A stretch of 16,069 bases of DNA from JACQFK01 sp964604905 (GTDB lineage Bacteria; Planctomycetota; MHYJ01; JACPRB01), in NCBI GenBank assembly GCA_964604905.1, contig CAZSCC010000290.1:1-16069 (forward strand). Reading direction: 5' to 3'. A program made the position numbers and the translations under genes. Position 1 is the stretch's first letter. Every line of letters begins with the position of its first letter. This document shows positions 7,167-14,464 of this stretch, piece by piece. The notes below the pieces were generated by a model that made no database searches, was not told the origin of the DNA, and saw only the letters and a program-made list of their open reading frames with translations.

Positions 7167-8423
7167 TCAGTCCGGGAGGGGATCGGGGCTGACGGCGAGG
7201 TCGTCCGCCCAGATCTCGAGCTTGCCGTCGGTGAAGTGGTCGAGCCGGAAGGTCGTGACGTCGCTCTTCGCGATGAACGAGAAGCGGACCCGGTGCCACT
7301 CCCGCGGACGGACGATCGCCCAGATCTGCGGCAGCTCTTTGGCCGTGGTCACGAACGGATAGTAGGCGATCGGCTTCCACCGGTCCTGGCCGGGGCCCTC
7401 CGGATAGGCGCCCACGCGGATGCCGCCCCAGGTGGGAGGCTTGAGGACGCGCTCGATGCGCACCCACGCGCCGACCTGGTAGGACTTCCCGGCGACCGTC
7501 CGGATCCGCTGGTCGAAGCCGCCCTGCCCCACCAGGCGGGCGCCGCCGCGGCCGGAATGGCCGGCCTCGGCGTCCACGGTCAGGACGCGGTTGCGCTGAT
7601 TCTCCCGGTCGCCCCAGCCGGCCAGGTCGCCCGTCTCGAAGCCGCCGTTCCGGAGCGTCTCGGAAATCTCGATCGTGACCCGTTTGGGACGGAGCTCCGC
7701 GCCGGGCGAGGCGACCACGAAGCTTCCCGCGGCGAGATCGACCGCTTTCTTCTCCTTCCGGTCGGTCACGCGCACCGCACCCTTCTCCACCTCGACGCGC
7801 GTCTGGTCGGGCGCGGCCGCCACGGTGAAGACCGTGCCCATGACCTTCACCTCGGCGTGGGGGCAGGCGAGGACCATCGGGTAGCCCGCCGGCTGTGGGG
7901 CCACGTCCGCCTCGATCGTCCCGCCCAGGACCTCCAGGCGCTTTCCCGGGCCGGCCGGCGCGAGGCGGAGGCGCGTCTCGCCCCGGAGGTCCACCGTCGT
8001 CGCCTCGCCCGCATAGCGAAACCGCGCGGTGGCCGCGTCCTGCGTGCGGAGCGTGTCGCCCGTCCGGAGGCCCATCCCGCGCCCCGCGGCGATCGTCTTC
8101 CCGTCGCGCTCGACGAGGACGCCGGCGTCGGCCTCGACGAGCGTCGCGACCGGAGCCGGTCGTAGCCCCATCCACGCGGCGCCGACGGCGATCGCAAGGC
8201 ACGCCGCGGCGGCGATCCACGGGAACGGACCTCGGCGGCGGGCGGGGACGGCCGCGATCCTGGCGTGCATCCAGCGGAGCGTCGCGTGCTGGTTCATGAG
8301 CCGCGCCAGCGCGAGGCGCGCCTCGGGATCTCCCTTGAGGAGCGCCGCCAGCTCGGCCTGCTCCGCTTCGTCGGCCGTCCCATCCAGGAACTTCCCGGCC
8401 AGTTCGATCGTGCGGTCACTCAT
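7167..8423 (-). CDS. FecR-like membrane protein with carbohydrate-binding-like C-terminus
   Basis: A 418-residue putative regulator of the adjacent ECF sigma factor. The start at 8423 has GGAGGAGG upstream and overlaps the sigma stop as ATGA; a longer in-frame opening inside the sigma gene is a shadow. Residues 1-60 are helical and cytoplasmic (IELAGKFLDGTADEAEQAEL), as in FecR-type anti-sigma proteins. A membrane segment lies at about 68-87. A FecR-like beta domain covers about 100-240 (GDTLRT, MGTVFTV, VEKGAVRVTDR). From about 257 the sequence resembles a CBM4/9-like jelly-roll (NGGFETGDLAGW, SYQVGAWVRIER, WHRVRFSFIAK). By family analogy it would hold the sigma factor inactive until an extracytoplasmic signal, possibly a glycan, is sensed. 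The ligand is inference. Confidence 0.87.
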   Translation of the reverse strand: MSDRTIELAGKFLDGTADEAEQAELAALLKGDPEARLALARLMNQHATLRWMHARIAAVPARRRGPFPWIAAAACLAIAVGAAWMGLRPAPVATLVEADAGVLVERDGKTIAAGRGMGLRTGDTLRTQDAATARFRYAGEATTVDLRGETRLRLAPAGPGKRLEVLGGTIEADVAPQPAGYPMVLACPHAEVKVMGTVFTVAAAPDQTRVEVEKGAVRVTDRKEKKAVDLAAGSFVVASPGAELRPKRVTIEISETLRNGGFETGDLAGWGDRENQRNRVLTVDAEAGHSGRGGARLVGQGGFDQRIRTVAGKSYQVGAWVRIERVLKPPTWGGIRVGAYPEGPGQDRWKPIAYYPFVTTAKELPQIWAIVRPREWHRVRFSFIAKSDVTTFRLDHFTDGKLEIWADDLAVSPDPLPD

Positions 8424-8932
8424 GCCTCCTCCGGGAGCGACCGCTCGGCGCACTCGAGGAGCGCCCTGCGGATCCGCACCAGCCTCATGTTGACCGCCGC
8501 GAGCGATTGACGGAGCCGCCCCGCGAGGGCGGCGAGGGAGTCCCCCTCCTCGTAGCGCGAGCGGACGAGCACGCGGTCGGTCTCGGGGAGCTTCTTCACG
8601 CACTCGGCGAGCGCGCGCGCCTCGTCGGAAAGCCGCTCCTCTTCCTCGACCATCACGCCCGTCACCTCGTCGAGGATCTCCAGGGGCACGGTGGACTCTT
8701 TCTTGGAACGGAAGTGGTGGAGGAGTTCGTTTCGCGCCACGCCGAGCGCCCAGGGGAGATAGGGCGCGGACTTCCGGTAGTCGCCGAACTTGCGCCAGAG
8801 GACCAGCGTCACCTGCTGGAGGAGGTCCTCGGCGCGGTTGAAGTCGCGCACCGCCGCCAGGAGATAGCCGAAGACGGCGCGCTGGTGCGCGAGGTGCAGT
8901 TCCAGGAATTCGGTCTGGAGGTCCTTCGCCAT
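8420..8932 (-). CDS. ECF sigma factor, Rhodopirellula/Verrucomicrobium type
   Basis: A 170-residue sigma-70 family factor with only regions 2 and 4. Region 2 spans about residues 8-78 (AVFGYLLAAVRDFNRAEDLLQQ, WALGVARNELLHHFRSKK). An acidic linker follows at about 82-105, and region 4 at about 106-160 (LPETDRVLVRSRYEEGDSLAALAGRL) contains the helix-turn-helix for the -35 element. Such factors in Planctomycetota and Verrucomicrobiota are commonly adjacent to a FecR-like protein, as here. It starts 10 bp after the selenoprotein candidate's stop with no strong ribosome site, so its translation may depend on ribosomes arriving from that gene. Its targets, and whether it drives its own operon, cannot be read here. 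Confidence 0.93.
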   Translation of the reverse strand: MAKDLQTEFLELHLAHQRAVFGYLLAAVRDFNRAEDLLQQVTLVLWRKFGDYRKSAPYLPWALGVARNELLHHFRSKKESTVPLEILDEVTGVMVEEEERLSDEARALAECVKKLPETDRVLVRSRYEEGDSLAALAGRLRQSLAAVNMRLVRIRRALLECAERSLPEEA

Positions 8933-8942
8933 CGTCGGGATT

Positions 8943-9989
8943 CTACTTCACGTAAGGGGGCTTTTCGCCCGTCTTCCGCCCCGGCGCGAGGAGCGTCCCC
9001 GCCTTCGCCTGCGCGGCGATGGCCTCCTCGTCGCCGACCATGTCGTCCTTGATCCGCTCGAACATCTTTCCGTAGGGGTTCTCGGAGTAGCCGCGCGCGG
9101 TGCGCGGCCGGTCCTTCATGTAGGTCGTCCACGCCTCGTCGAGCGCCTTCCCGAGCTTCCCGTGCGGCGCCTCGCCGGCCGGGATCGCGGCGATCTCGGT
9201 CGGGAGCCCCGGCCTGAGCCCCTCCTTCACGCGCTTGACGACGATCCGGCTCTCGCCGGTTTCGCTCCCCCGGATCCAGATGAACTGCCGGACGTGCCAG
9301 CGGAGGAAGTCGGAGTCCTGGAGGGCCGAGGGCGTCGGGCCCTCGATCCACGCCTGGGGGAGCCGCGCGTAGTTCGCGATGTCGTCGACGCCGGCGGGCC
9401 ACATCCCCTGGCGACGGGTCGGCCATAGGAACCACTCGATCTTGAGCGCCGGCGGCGGCTTCTTCGCGGGGAACTTCGCCGCGATCTCGTCGAGGATCTT
9501 CGGCGTAAGGACCCGGTTGTAGCGAGAGGCGAAGGCGTCTACGCCGCCGTATTCCTTCAGCGGAGTTCCGTCGAGGTCCAGCACCGTCTGGCAGCCCGTG
9601 CCGGGGATCCGGCCCAGCTGGTCCTTGTACCGCTTCCCCTGCTCCCAGTCGATCTTGAGCCCGACGAAGTTATCGGCCAGCCGCGCGCGGACCTCGGGGT
9701 TGGAGAACACCCGGTTCTCCTCGAAGGCGTAGCCGGGTCAGAAGACGCCCTTGGGGCAATCGTCCCCCTTCTTCGTATAGGTGGTCCCGTCGGGGACGAG
9801 CGAGTAGCCCATTGAGAAGATCGGCTTCCCGGTGGCCTTGGCCATCTCGACCGCCTGGTCCATCGTGGGGACCCAGAAGAGGGCGTCGGACTCCAGGACC
9901 GCCTGAGGGACCCCCTTCTCCTGGGCGGCGATGAGCGACTGTGAGCACAGACCGGCGATCAGAATGCCGATATATCCCGGACGCCTCAT
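8943..9989 (-). CDS. Secreted thioredoxin-fold protein with in-frame TGA: probable selenoprotein (Sec84)
   Basis: The full 348-residue reading requires decoding TGA at 9740-9738 as selenocysteine 84. ATG at 9989 is preceded by GGAGGG at 7 nt spacing. Residues 1-22 form a signal peptide. The thioredoxin-like fold begins at about 42 (MDQAVEMAKATGKPIFSMGY). An insert containing Cys78 follows, then U84-P-G-Y87, then FEENRVFSNPEVRARLADNF and GLKIDWEQ. Counting back from VFSNPEV, U84 aligns with the first Cys of CxxC and Tyr87 with the second. Cys133 lies near the usual cis-Pro loop, where the Pro itself is not evident. Residues about 165-348 are unrecognised. Both halves share one frame with no other disruption. 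A SECIS-like hairpin follows the TGA. Alternatives are a nonsense-mutated gene, or two genes with a restart at GTG 9710, which would split the fold. It heads the ECF/FecR/cytochrome operon. Confidence 0.78.
9702..9720 (-). other. SECIS-like hairpin downstream of the in-frame TGA
   Basis: On the mRNA a perfect 7-bp stem (GGAGAAC / GUUCUCC) closes a 5-nt loop, CGGGU. The loop begins 24 nt after the TGA. Bacterial SECIS elements are stem-loops just 3' of the UGA inside the coding sequence, with a G and often GU in the apical loop (GGUC in E. coli fdhF). The position and loop fit, but hairpins of this size also occur by chance in GC-rich genes. Confidence 0.5.
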
Positions 9990-10164
9990 GGACGATCCCT
10001 CCGAGGTTCGGTAGAACTCTCCGGAAGGGAGGCGCATTGAACTGGAATTCCGGGGGGGTTCCGATAGAATTGTCGTTCCGCCGGACGCCCTCCGGCGTAT
10101 GCAAAACTGGGGATACCGGTCCGTTACTGTTTCGTTGGGAATCATGTTTATTGAGGAGGTAGCC

Positions 10165-10527
10165 ATGGCTCTTCGCGTTCTGGTTCCGGCGTTTCTCATC
10201 GTGGGCGTCCTGATGGGCGCGGCGTCCGCTCCCGAGGTGAAGTCGATCAAGGAAGTGATGGCGCTCCACAAGGGCAAGGACTCCACCCTCGCCAAGGTGA
10301 ACGAAGGCAAGGGGACGGCCGACGACATCAAGAACCTGGTCGACGCCTACAAGGCCCTGGTGGGCTTCAAGGCTCCGATGGGCGACGAGAAGAGCTGGAA
10401 GGAGAAGACCGAGGCGCTCCTGGCCGCCGCGAACGAAGTCGCGGACAAGAAGGCCGGCGGCGTGGACAATCTGAAGAAGGCCAGCGACTGCAAGGCCTGC
10501 CACAGCGTCCACAGGCCCGCGAAGTAG
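10165..10527 (+). CDS. Small secreted c-type cytochrome
   Basis: A 120-residue protein. The start at 10165 has GAGGAGG 5 nt upstream; a longer in-frame opening from 10099 has no such site and would bury the signal peptide. Residues 1-22 are a signal peptide with a likely cut after AASA. The mature part is mostly helical and lysine-rich, and the single heme motif CKACH lies at 109-113, close to the C-terminus. A C-terminal CxxCH in a helical bundle is typical of class II (c'-type) cytochromes. A sixth-ligand Met or His cannot be chosen from the sequence alone. It is divergent from the selenoprotein operon across a 175-bp gap and ends at its own terminator, so it is monocistronic. It could exchange electrons with the two-heme DUF1592 protein, which is inference. 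Confidence 0.87.
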   Translation: MALRVLVPAFLIVGVLMGAASAPEVKSIKEVMALHKGKDSTLAKVNEGKGTADDIKNLVDAYKALVGFKAPMGDEKSWKEKTEALLAAANEVADKKAGGVDNLKKASDCKACHSVHRPAK

Positions 10528-10546
10528 CTCGAACGGAATCACCGAA

Positions 10547-10579
10547 GCGGGCCGGCGGAACTCCCGCCGGCCCGCTTTT
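10547..10579 (+). terminator. Intrinsic terminator of the cytochrome gene
   Basis: A perfect 12-bp GC stem (10547-10558 with 10564-10575) and 5-nt loop are followed by TTTTCTATTT on the plus strand. The opposite strand has only TTCGGTGATT after the stem, so it would stop the convergent sulfatase transcript less well. Confidence 0.88.
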
Positions 10580-12406
10580 CTATTTCATCTCCTTCAGCGC
10601 GCGGTCCACCACCCGCTTCATGTACTCCCCCTTCTCCCCCGCCGCCTCCTTGAGCAGCGCCCGCGCGGCCTCGGACTTCGGCGCCAGCGCCTCGAGCACC
10701 AGCGCCGCGGGGTGGCGCACCCATTCGTTCTCGTGCTTCATTCCGCGCGCGAGGGCCGGCATCGCCTCGTCGCTCCGGCCGAGCGCGCAGAGCGCCTCCG
10801 CCGCCGAGATCTGCACGTTGGGCGACGCGTCAGTCAGGGCCTTCAGGAGCGCTTCCTCCGCGGGTTTCGCCTTCGCGCCCTGCGCCACGCAGGCGGTCGC
10901 GCCCCAGAACCGGACGGCGGAGTCCCCGTCCTTCAGGAGATCGAAAGCCTTCGGGTCGCCGCGGCTCGAAAGGTCGGCCGCCTCCATGAGACGCTCCAGC
11001 GGGTATGCCTTCGGGTCGGCGCGGACCGCCTCGTGCGGAGCCTTCGCGCCAAACCGCGTGCGCAGCTCGTACTCGGGAAGGAAGCCCAGGTCGCGGATCT
11101 CGAGCTGCCAGCGGCGGAGCTCGGCGCGCATCCTCTCCAGCGTCTCGCGCTGCGCCGCATCGTCCGCCAGGTTCCGGATCTCCCACGGATCGGCCTCGGT
11201 GTCGTAGAGCTCCTCGACGGGCTTGGGGCGAAAGAAGCGGTCCTGCACCTCGTTCAGCTTCCCCTCGTCGTGGAGGCGCTGCCATGCCTTCATGGTGGGC
11301 ATCTCGTACATGTAGCCGATGAACTGCGCCCACGGGCGGTGGGGCATGTAGTTGCGGATGTACTTCCAGCGCTTGTCGCGCGCGCAGCGGAGGAAGTCGA
11401 TCCGCTCGTCCATCCGGTCTCGGAATCCGTGGACGTACTCGCGCGGGGCGACCGCCGCGTCGCCGAGGAACGGCCTCCCCTGCATGTGGGGCGGGACCTT
11501 GACCCCCGCGAGGCTGAGCACGGTCGGGCCGAAGTCGACGAAGCTCACCAGGCGGTCCGTGGTCGATCCCGCCGCGCCGGGCGCCCAGCGCTTCCATTTC
11601 TCCGGGAACCGGACGACCATCGGGACCTTGAGACTCGAATCGTAAAGCCACCGCTTGCTCCGCGGCATCCCCGCGCCATGGTCTGAGAAGTAGAAGACGA
11701 TCGTGTTCTCGGCGAGGCCGTCCTCCTCGAGCTGCTTCAGGACCGCGCCCACTTCCTTGTCCATGTAGGTGATCATGTCGGCGTAGCGTGCCCAGTCGCG
11801 CCGCGTCTCGGGAGTGTCGGGGTGGTAGGGCGGGACGGTCGCCTTCGCCGGATCGTGCCGCTCCTCCGGCGTGAACTTCTCCGTCCGCTTCTGGTAGGCC
11901 CCCTCGGCGAGCCGGATCTGCGACTCGTGGCAAGTGGTGAAGTTAAAGACGCTGAAGAAGGGCTGCCCGGGCTTGCGCTTCCGCCAGTGAGCCTGCCTGC
12001 CCGACTCGTCCCACGCTCCCTTGGGCACCGGGAAGTTGTAGTCGGTCTTCTCGTTGTTCGAGGCGTAGTAGCCCGCGTCGCGGAGGTACTCGGGGAAACA
12101 TTTCACGTACGACGGCAGATCCCCCTTGCAGCGCATGTGATGGGAGCCCACCGACGGCGCGAACGTGCCCATGATGAGCGTCGACCGCGACGGCGCGCAG
12201 ACGCCGATGGGCGCGAAGGCGTTCGTGTAGCGGACCCCTTGAGCGGCGAGCGCGTCGATGTTCGGCGTCACCGCGTAGGGATCGCCGAAGCAGCGGAGGT
12301 TCGGGCTGATGTCCTCGCAGGTGATCCAGAGGATGTTGGGGCGCGGGGCGGGGTCCTGCGCGGCCGCGCCGACGAGCAGCAGAGAGAGAGCGGCGAGTCT
12401 GATCAT
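10580..12406 (-). CDS. Secreted type I sulfatase with HEAT-repeat C-terminus
   Basis: A 608-residue formylglycine-dependent sulfatase. A signal peptide spans residues 1-16. The nucleophile motif C70-A-P-S-R (in GVCAPSRSTLIMG) would be converted to formylglycine by a maturase encoded elsewhere. Metal-site candidates are Asp32 (CEDISP) and the SDHG at 241-244. The stretch SVGSHHMR after the active site and SDHGAGMPRSKRWLYDSSLK resemble heparan N-sulfatase-like (S1_8-type) enzymes, but the substrate is uncertain. Residues about 475-605 form Ala-rich helical pairs typical of HEAT repeats (SPNVQISAAEALCALGR, NEWVRHPAALVLEALAP), an added protein-binding domain. It follows the cyclophilin gene by 20 bp; CGGAGG lies a rather long 14 nt before the ATG. 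It is the last gene of its operon. Confidence 0.93.
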   Translation of the reverse strand: MIRLAALSLLLVGAAAQDPAPRPNILWITCEDISPNLRCFGDPYAVTPNIDALAAQGVRYTNAFAPIGVCAPSRSTLIMGTFAPSVGSHHMRCKGDLPSYVKCFPEYLRDAGYYASNNEKTDYNFPVPKGAWDESGRQAHWRKRKPGQPFFSVFNFTTCHESQIRLAEGAYQKRTEKFTPEERHDPAKATVPPYHPDTPETRRDWARYADMITYMDKEVGAVLKQLEEDGLAENTIVFYFSDHGAGMPRSKRWLYDSSLKVPMVVRFPEKWKRWAPGAAGSTTDRLVSFVDFGPTVLSLAGVKVPPHMQGRPFLGDAAVAPREYVHGFRDRMDERIDFLRCARDKRWKYIRNYMPHRPWAQFIGYMYEMPTMKAWQRLHDEGKLNEVQDRFFRPKPVEELYDTEADPWEIRNLADDAAQRETLERMRAELRRWQLEIRDLGFLPEYELRTRFGAKAPHEAVRADPKAYPLERLMEAADLSSRGDPKAFDLLKDGDSAVRFWGATACVAQGAKAKPAEEALLKALTDASPNVQISAAEALCALGRSDEAMPALARGMKHENEWVRHPAALVLEALAPKSEAARALLKEAAGEKGEYMKRVVDRALKEMK

Positions 12407-12426
12407 ACGGGTCTAACAACCTCCGG

Positions 12427-13062
12427 CTACGGAAGGATGCGCGCGGTCTTGATGAAGTCGAGTTTCGGGAAGTCGCGCTGAAGATAGGAGTTCCCCTCCT
12501 TCTCGATCCGCTCCTGGTCGGGTTTCTCCCGGTCGCCGGAATAGATCTCGTCCACGACCGCCATGCCCTCGACCACCTCGCCGAAGGCCGAGAAGCCCAT
12601 CTTGTCCAGGCGACCGTTGTCTTTATAGCTGATGAAGAGCTGGGTCGTCCGCGTGTCCGGCCCCGAGGTGGCGAACGTCAGGCGTCCGCGAGTGTTCGAC
12701 TGCACGACGGGATCGTCCTTGATCTCCGTCTTGTCCCACTTCTTCGTGACCGCCGGGTCGCCGGCGATGCCGAACTGGACGACGAAGTTGGGGACGACGC
12801 GGAAGAAGCGGGCGCCGTCGTAGAAGCCGCTCGAGACGAGCTCGCGGAAACGGTCGGCCCCGAGCGGCGCCCAGGCGCGGACCACGCGGACGGTGACGTC
12901 GCCTTTCGTGGTTTCCAAGCGGACGCGGTACTCCCCGGACGGGGCCTTGGGCGGAAGGGACGTGTCCCTGGGAGGCGCGTCCTTATGGCCCTTCGTGTCC
13001 GGAGGCGGGGCCGCGCAGGCGGCAAGGGCCAGCCCGATCACCAACGCCAGCGCGCGGTTCAT
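12427..13062 (-). CDS. Cyclophilin-type peptidyl-prolyl isomerase lipoprotein
   Basis: A 211-residue cyclophilin that would catalyse cis-trans isomerisation of prolyl bonds outside the cytoplasm. A lipobox LAAC places the lipidated Cys at residue 16, after a short hydrophobic signal. A Pro-rich linker (about 17-42) leads to the catalytic domain, with FFRVVPNFVVQFG, then GRLTFATSGPDTRTTQLFIS, then GFSAFGEVVEGMAVVD. These match the cyclophilin core, including the Arg of FFRVVP and the Gln of VVQFG. The stop is 20 bp before the sulfatase start, and the start is 43 bp after the Gfo/Idh/MocA stop. The ribosome site is weak (GGTGGG directly before the ATG). It may help fold exported partners such as the sulfatase, which is inference from position. 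Confidence 0.93.
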   Translation of the reverse strand: MNRALALVIGLALAACAAPPPDTKGHKDAPPRDTSLPPKAPSGEYRVRLETTKGDVTVRVVRAWAPLGADRFRELVSSGFYDGARFFRVVPNFVVQFGIAGDPAVTKKWDKTEIKDDPVVQSNTRGRLTFATSGPDTRTTQLFISYKDNGRLDKMGFSAFGEVVEGMAVVDEIYSGDREKPDQERIEKEGNSYLQRDFPKLDFIKTARILP

Positions 13063-13105
13063 CCCACCAAAGTACGGAAGTGCCGCCCGCGAGCCAAGGA
13101 TTTCC

Positions 13106-14395
13106 TCACACCTGCGGCTCCCACCCCTTCCGGTACTCGCGTCCCCAGTGGGCCAGCGCTTCCTTGTCCCCGACGATCTTGCGCTCCCTGGGATCGAACG
13201 CGATCGTCCGCCCCGTCTTGTAGGAGATGTTCCCCAGATGGCACAGCAGCGTGCTCTTGTAGCCCTCCTCGATCTCCGCGTTCAGCTTCCCGTTCCCGCG
13301 GATCGCGTCGGCGAAGTTCTGCAGGTGGACCGCATCGCCCGCGTTCCCCGATCCCTTCGCCACCTCCTTGCCCGACGCGTCGCTGATGGAGTGGCCCCCG
13401 CCCGAGATCGTCAGCGTCCCCTTCTCCCCATAGAACGCGATCTGAGGGGTCGGGTCGGCCGGGGTCTTCCCGCCCCAGCTCCGCTGCTCCCACGTGATCA
13501 GCGTCCCGTTCTCGAACCGGAACGTAGCGAGACTCGTGTCCGGCGTCTCCTGGTCGTCGTCGTAGCGAAGCTTTCCGCCCATCGAGCTCACCTGCACCGG
13601 ATAGTCCACGCCGAGACCCCACCGCGCCACGTCGATCGTGTGCACCCCGTTGTTCCCCAGCTCCGCCGTCCCCCAGTGCCAGAACCAGTGCCAGTTGTAG
13701 TGTACGAAGTTGTCCCGGAACTCCCGCTCGGGCGCCGGTCCCTGCCAGAGCGCCCAGTCGAGCGGCTCCGGCGGCGGGACCGCCTTGCCGCGGCCGATGG
13801 ACGGACGATCGCTGAACAGGTAGTAGCAGCGCGCCTGCAGCACCCGGCCGATCGCGCCCTGCTTGAGCGCGTCGATCCCCTCCCGGACTCCCGGCCAGCT
13901 GCGCCGCTGCGTCCCGTGCTGCACCACCCGCTTATATTTCCGCGCCGCCTGCACGAGGAGCTCGCCTTCCCGCGCATTGTGGCTGCAGGGCTTTTCGACA
14001 TAGACGTGCTTCCCCGCCGCGCAGCCCAGGATCGCCGCCGGCGCGTGCCAGTGGTCGGGCGTCGCGATGACGATCGCGTCGACCGATTTGTCGTCCAGGA
14101 TGCGGCGGAAGTCCTTCACCCCCTTGGGCGGGCGGACCTGCTTCGCCGAAACGTCGGCCACGACCGCATCCAGGTACTTCGAGTCGACGTCGCAGACGAC
14201 CGCGACCTCGACGCCCGGGAGCTGGGCCATCCCGATCGCGAGCGACGCGCCGCGGCCGGGGTTCTTCCCCGAGTTGGAGCGCGAGCAGCCCATCACGCCC
14301 ACCACGAGCTTTTCGTTCGCGCCCTGCGCCCGGAGCGACGGGGCGAGCCCCAGCGCCGCGGCCGAGCCCAGGAACGTCCGGCGGTCCATCGTCAT
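13106..14395 (-). CDS. Tat-exported Gfo/Idh/MocA-family oxidoreductase
   Basis: A 429-residue NAD(P)-dependent oxidoreductase. The start at ATG 14395 has GGAGG with 7 nt spacing; the frame stays open to 15304 only as a shadow of the divergent gene. The N-terminus is a twin-arginine signal (MDRRTFLGSAAALGLAPS). The Rossmann fold starts with VVGVMGCSRSN (31-41), where the usual GxGxxG is relaxed. ATPDHWHAPA (111-120) and the catalytic EKP at 134-136 (YVEKPCSHN) are family hallmarks. The C-terminal domain carries HYNWHWFWHWGTAELGNNGVHTIDVARWG, here cited in two overlapping parts: HYNWHWFWHWG and ELGNNGVHTIDVARWG. Exported members in this phylum are thought to act on sugars, often with a tightly bound cofactor. 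It is the first gene of the cyclophilin/sulfatase operon, so a role on sulfated glycans is plausible but unproven. Confidence 0.93.
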   Translation of the reverse strand: MTMDRRTFLGSAAALGLAPSLRAQGANEKLVVGVMGCSRSNSGKNPGRGASLAIGMAQLPGVEVAVVCDVDSKYLDAVVADVSAKQVRPPKGVKDFRRILDDKSVDAIVIATPDHWHAPAAILGCAAGKHVYVEKPCSHNAREGELLVQAARKYKRVVQHGTQRRSWPGVREGIDALKQGAIGRVLQARCYYLFSDRPSIGRGKAVPPPEPLDWALWQGPAPEREFRDNFVHYNWHWFWHWGTAELGNNGVHTIDVARWGLGVDYPVQVSSMGGKLRYDDDQETPDTSLATFRFENGTLITWEQRSWGGKTPADPTPQIAFYGEKGTLTISGGGHSISDASGKEVAKGSGNAGDAVHLQNFADAIRGNGKLNAEIEEGYKSTLLCHLGNISYKTGRTIAFDPRERKIVGDKEALAHWGREYRKGWEPQV

Positions 14396-14408
14396 CGCGT
14401 CACCTCCA

Positions 14409-14420
14409 TCTATATATAAG
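14409..14420 (-). promoter_or_regulatory. AT-rich -10-like block for the Gfo/Idh/MocA operon
   Basis: The minus strand reads CTTATATATAGA here in an otherwise GC-rich region, a few bases before the GGAGG of the gene starting at 14395. It supplies TATATA or TATAGA as a -10. No convincing -35 is present at 16-18 bp (CCCAAT or CAATCG), so sigma and exact position are uncertain. Confidence 0.35.
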
Positions 14421-14429
14421 GGCGTTCGC

Positions 14430-14458
14430 TTGGCGATTGGGCGCTCCGCCGCTAAAAT
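14430..14458 (+). promoter_or_regulatory. Promoter of the hydroxyacid dehydrogenase gene, probably leaderless
   Basis: TTGGCG (14430-14435) and TAAAAT (14453-14458) are spaced 17 bp apart. The -10 ends 6 nt before the ATG at 14465, so transcription would begin at or within a base or two of the start codon. The absence of any ribosome site before this ATG agrees with a leaderless mRNA. Confidence 0.55.
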
Positions 14459-14464
14459 GGCCGG

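Noticed and set aside
8424..8603. 60-residue N-terminal extension of the FecR-like frame
   Set aside because: It lies inside the ECF sigma gene; the GGAGGAGG site and ATGA overlap support the start at 8423.
10037..10070. TTGAAC plus TAGAAT as a promoter for the cytochrome gene
   Set aside because: The spacer is 22 bp, too long for a sigma-70 promoter; no better pair was found in 9990-10164 on either strand.
9990..10331. Upstream extension of the selenoprotein frame over the cytochrome gene
   Set aside because: A signal peptide and GGAGGG site begin at 9989; the extension is antisense to the cytochrome.
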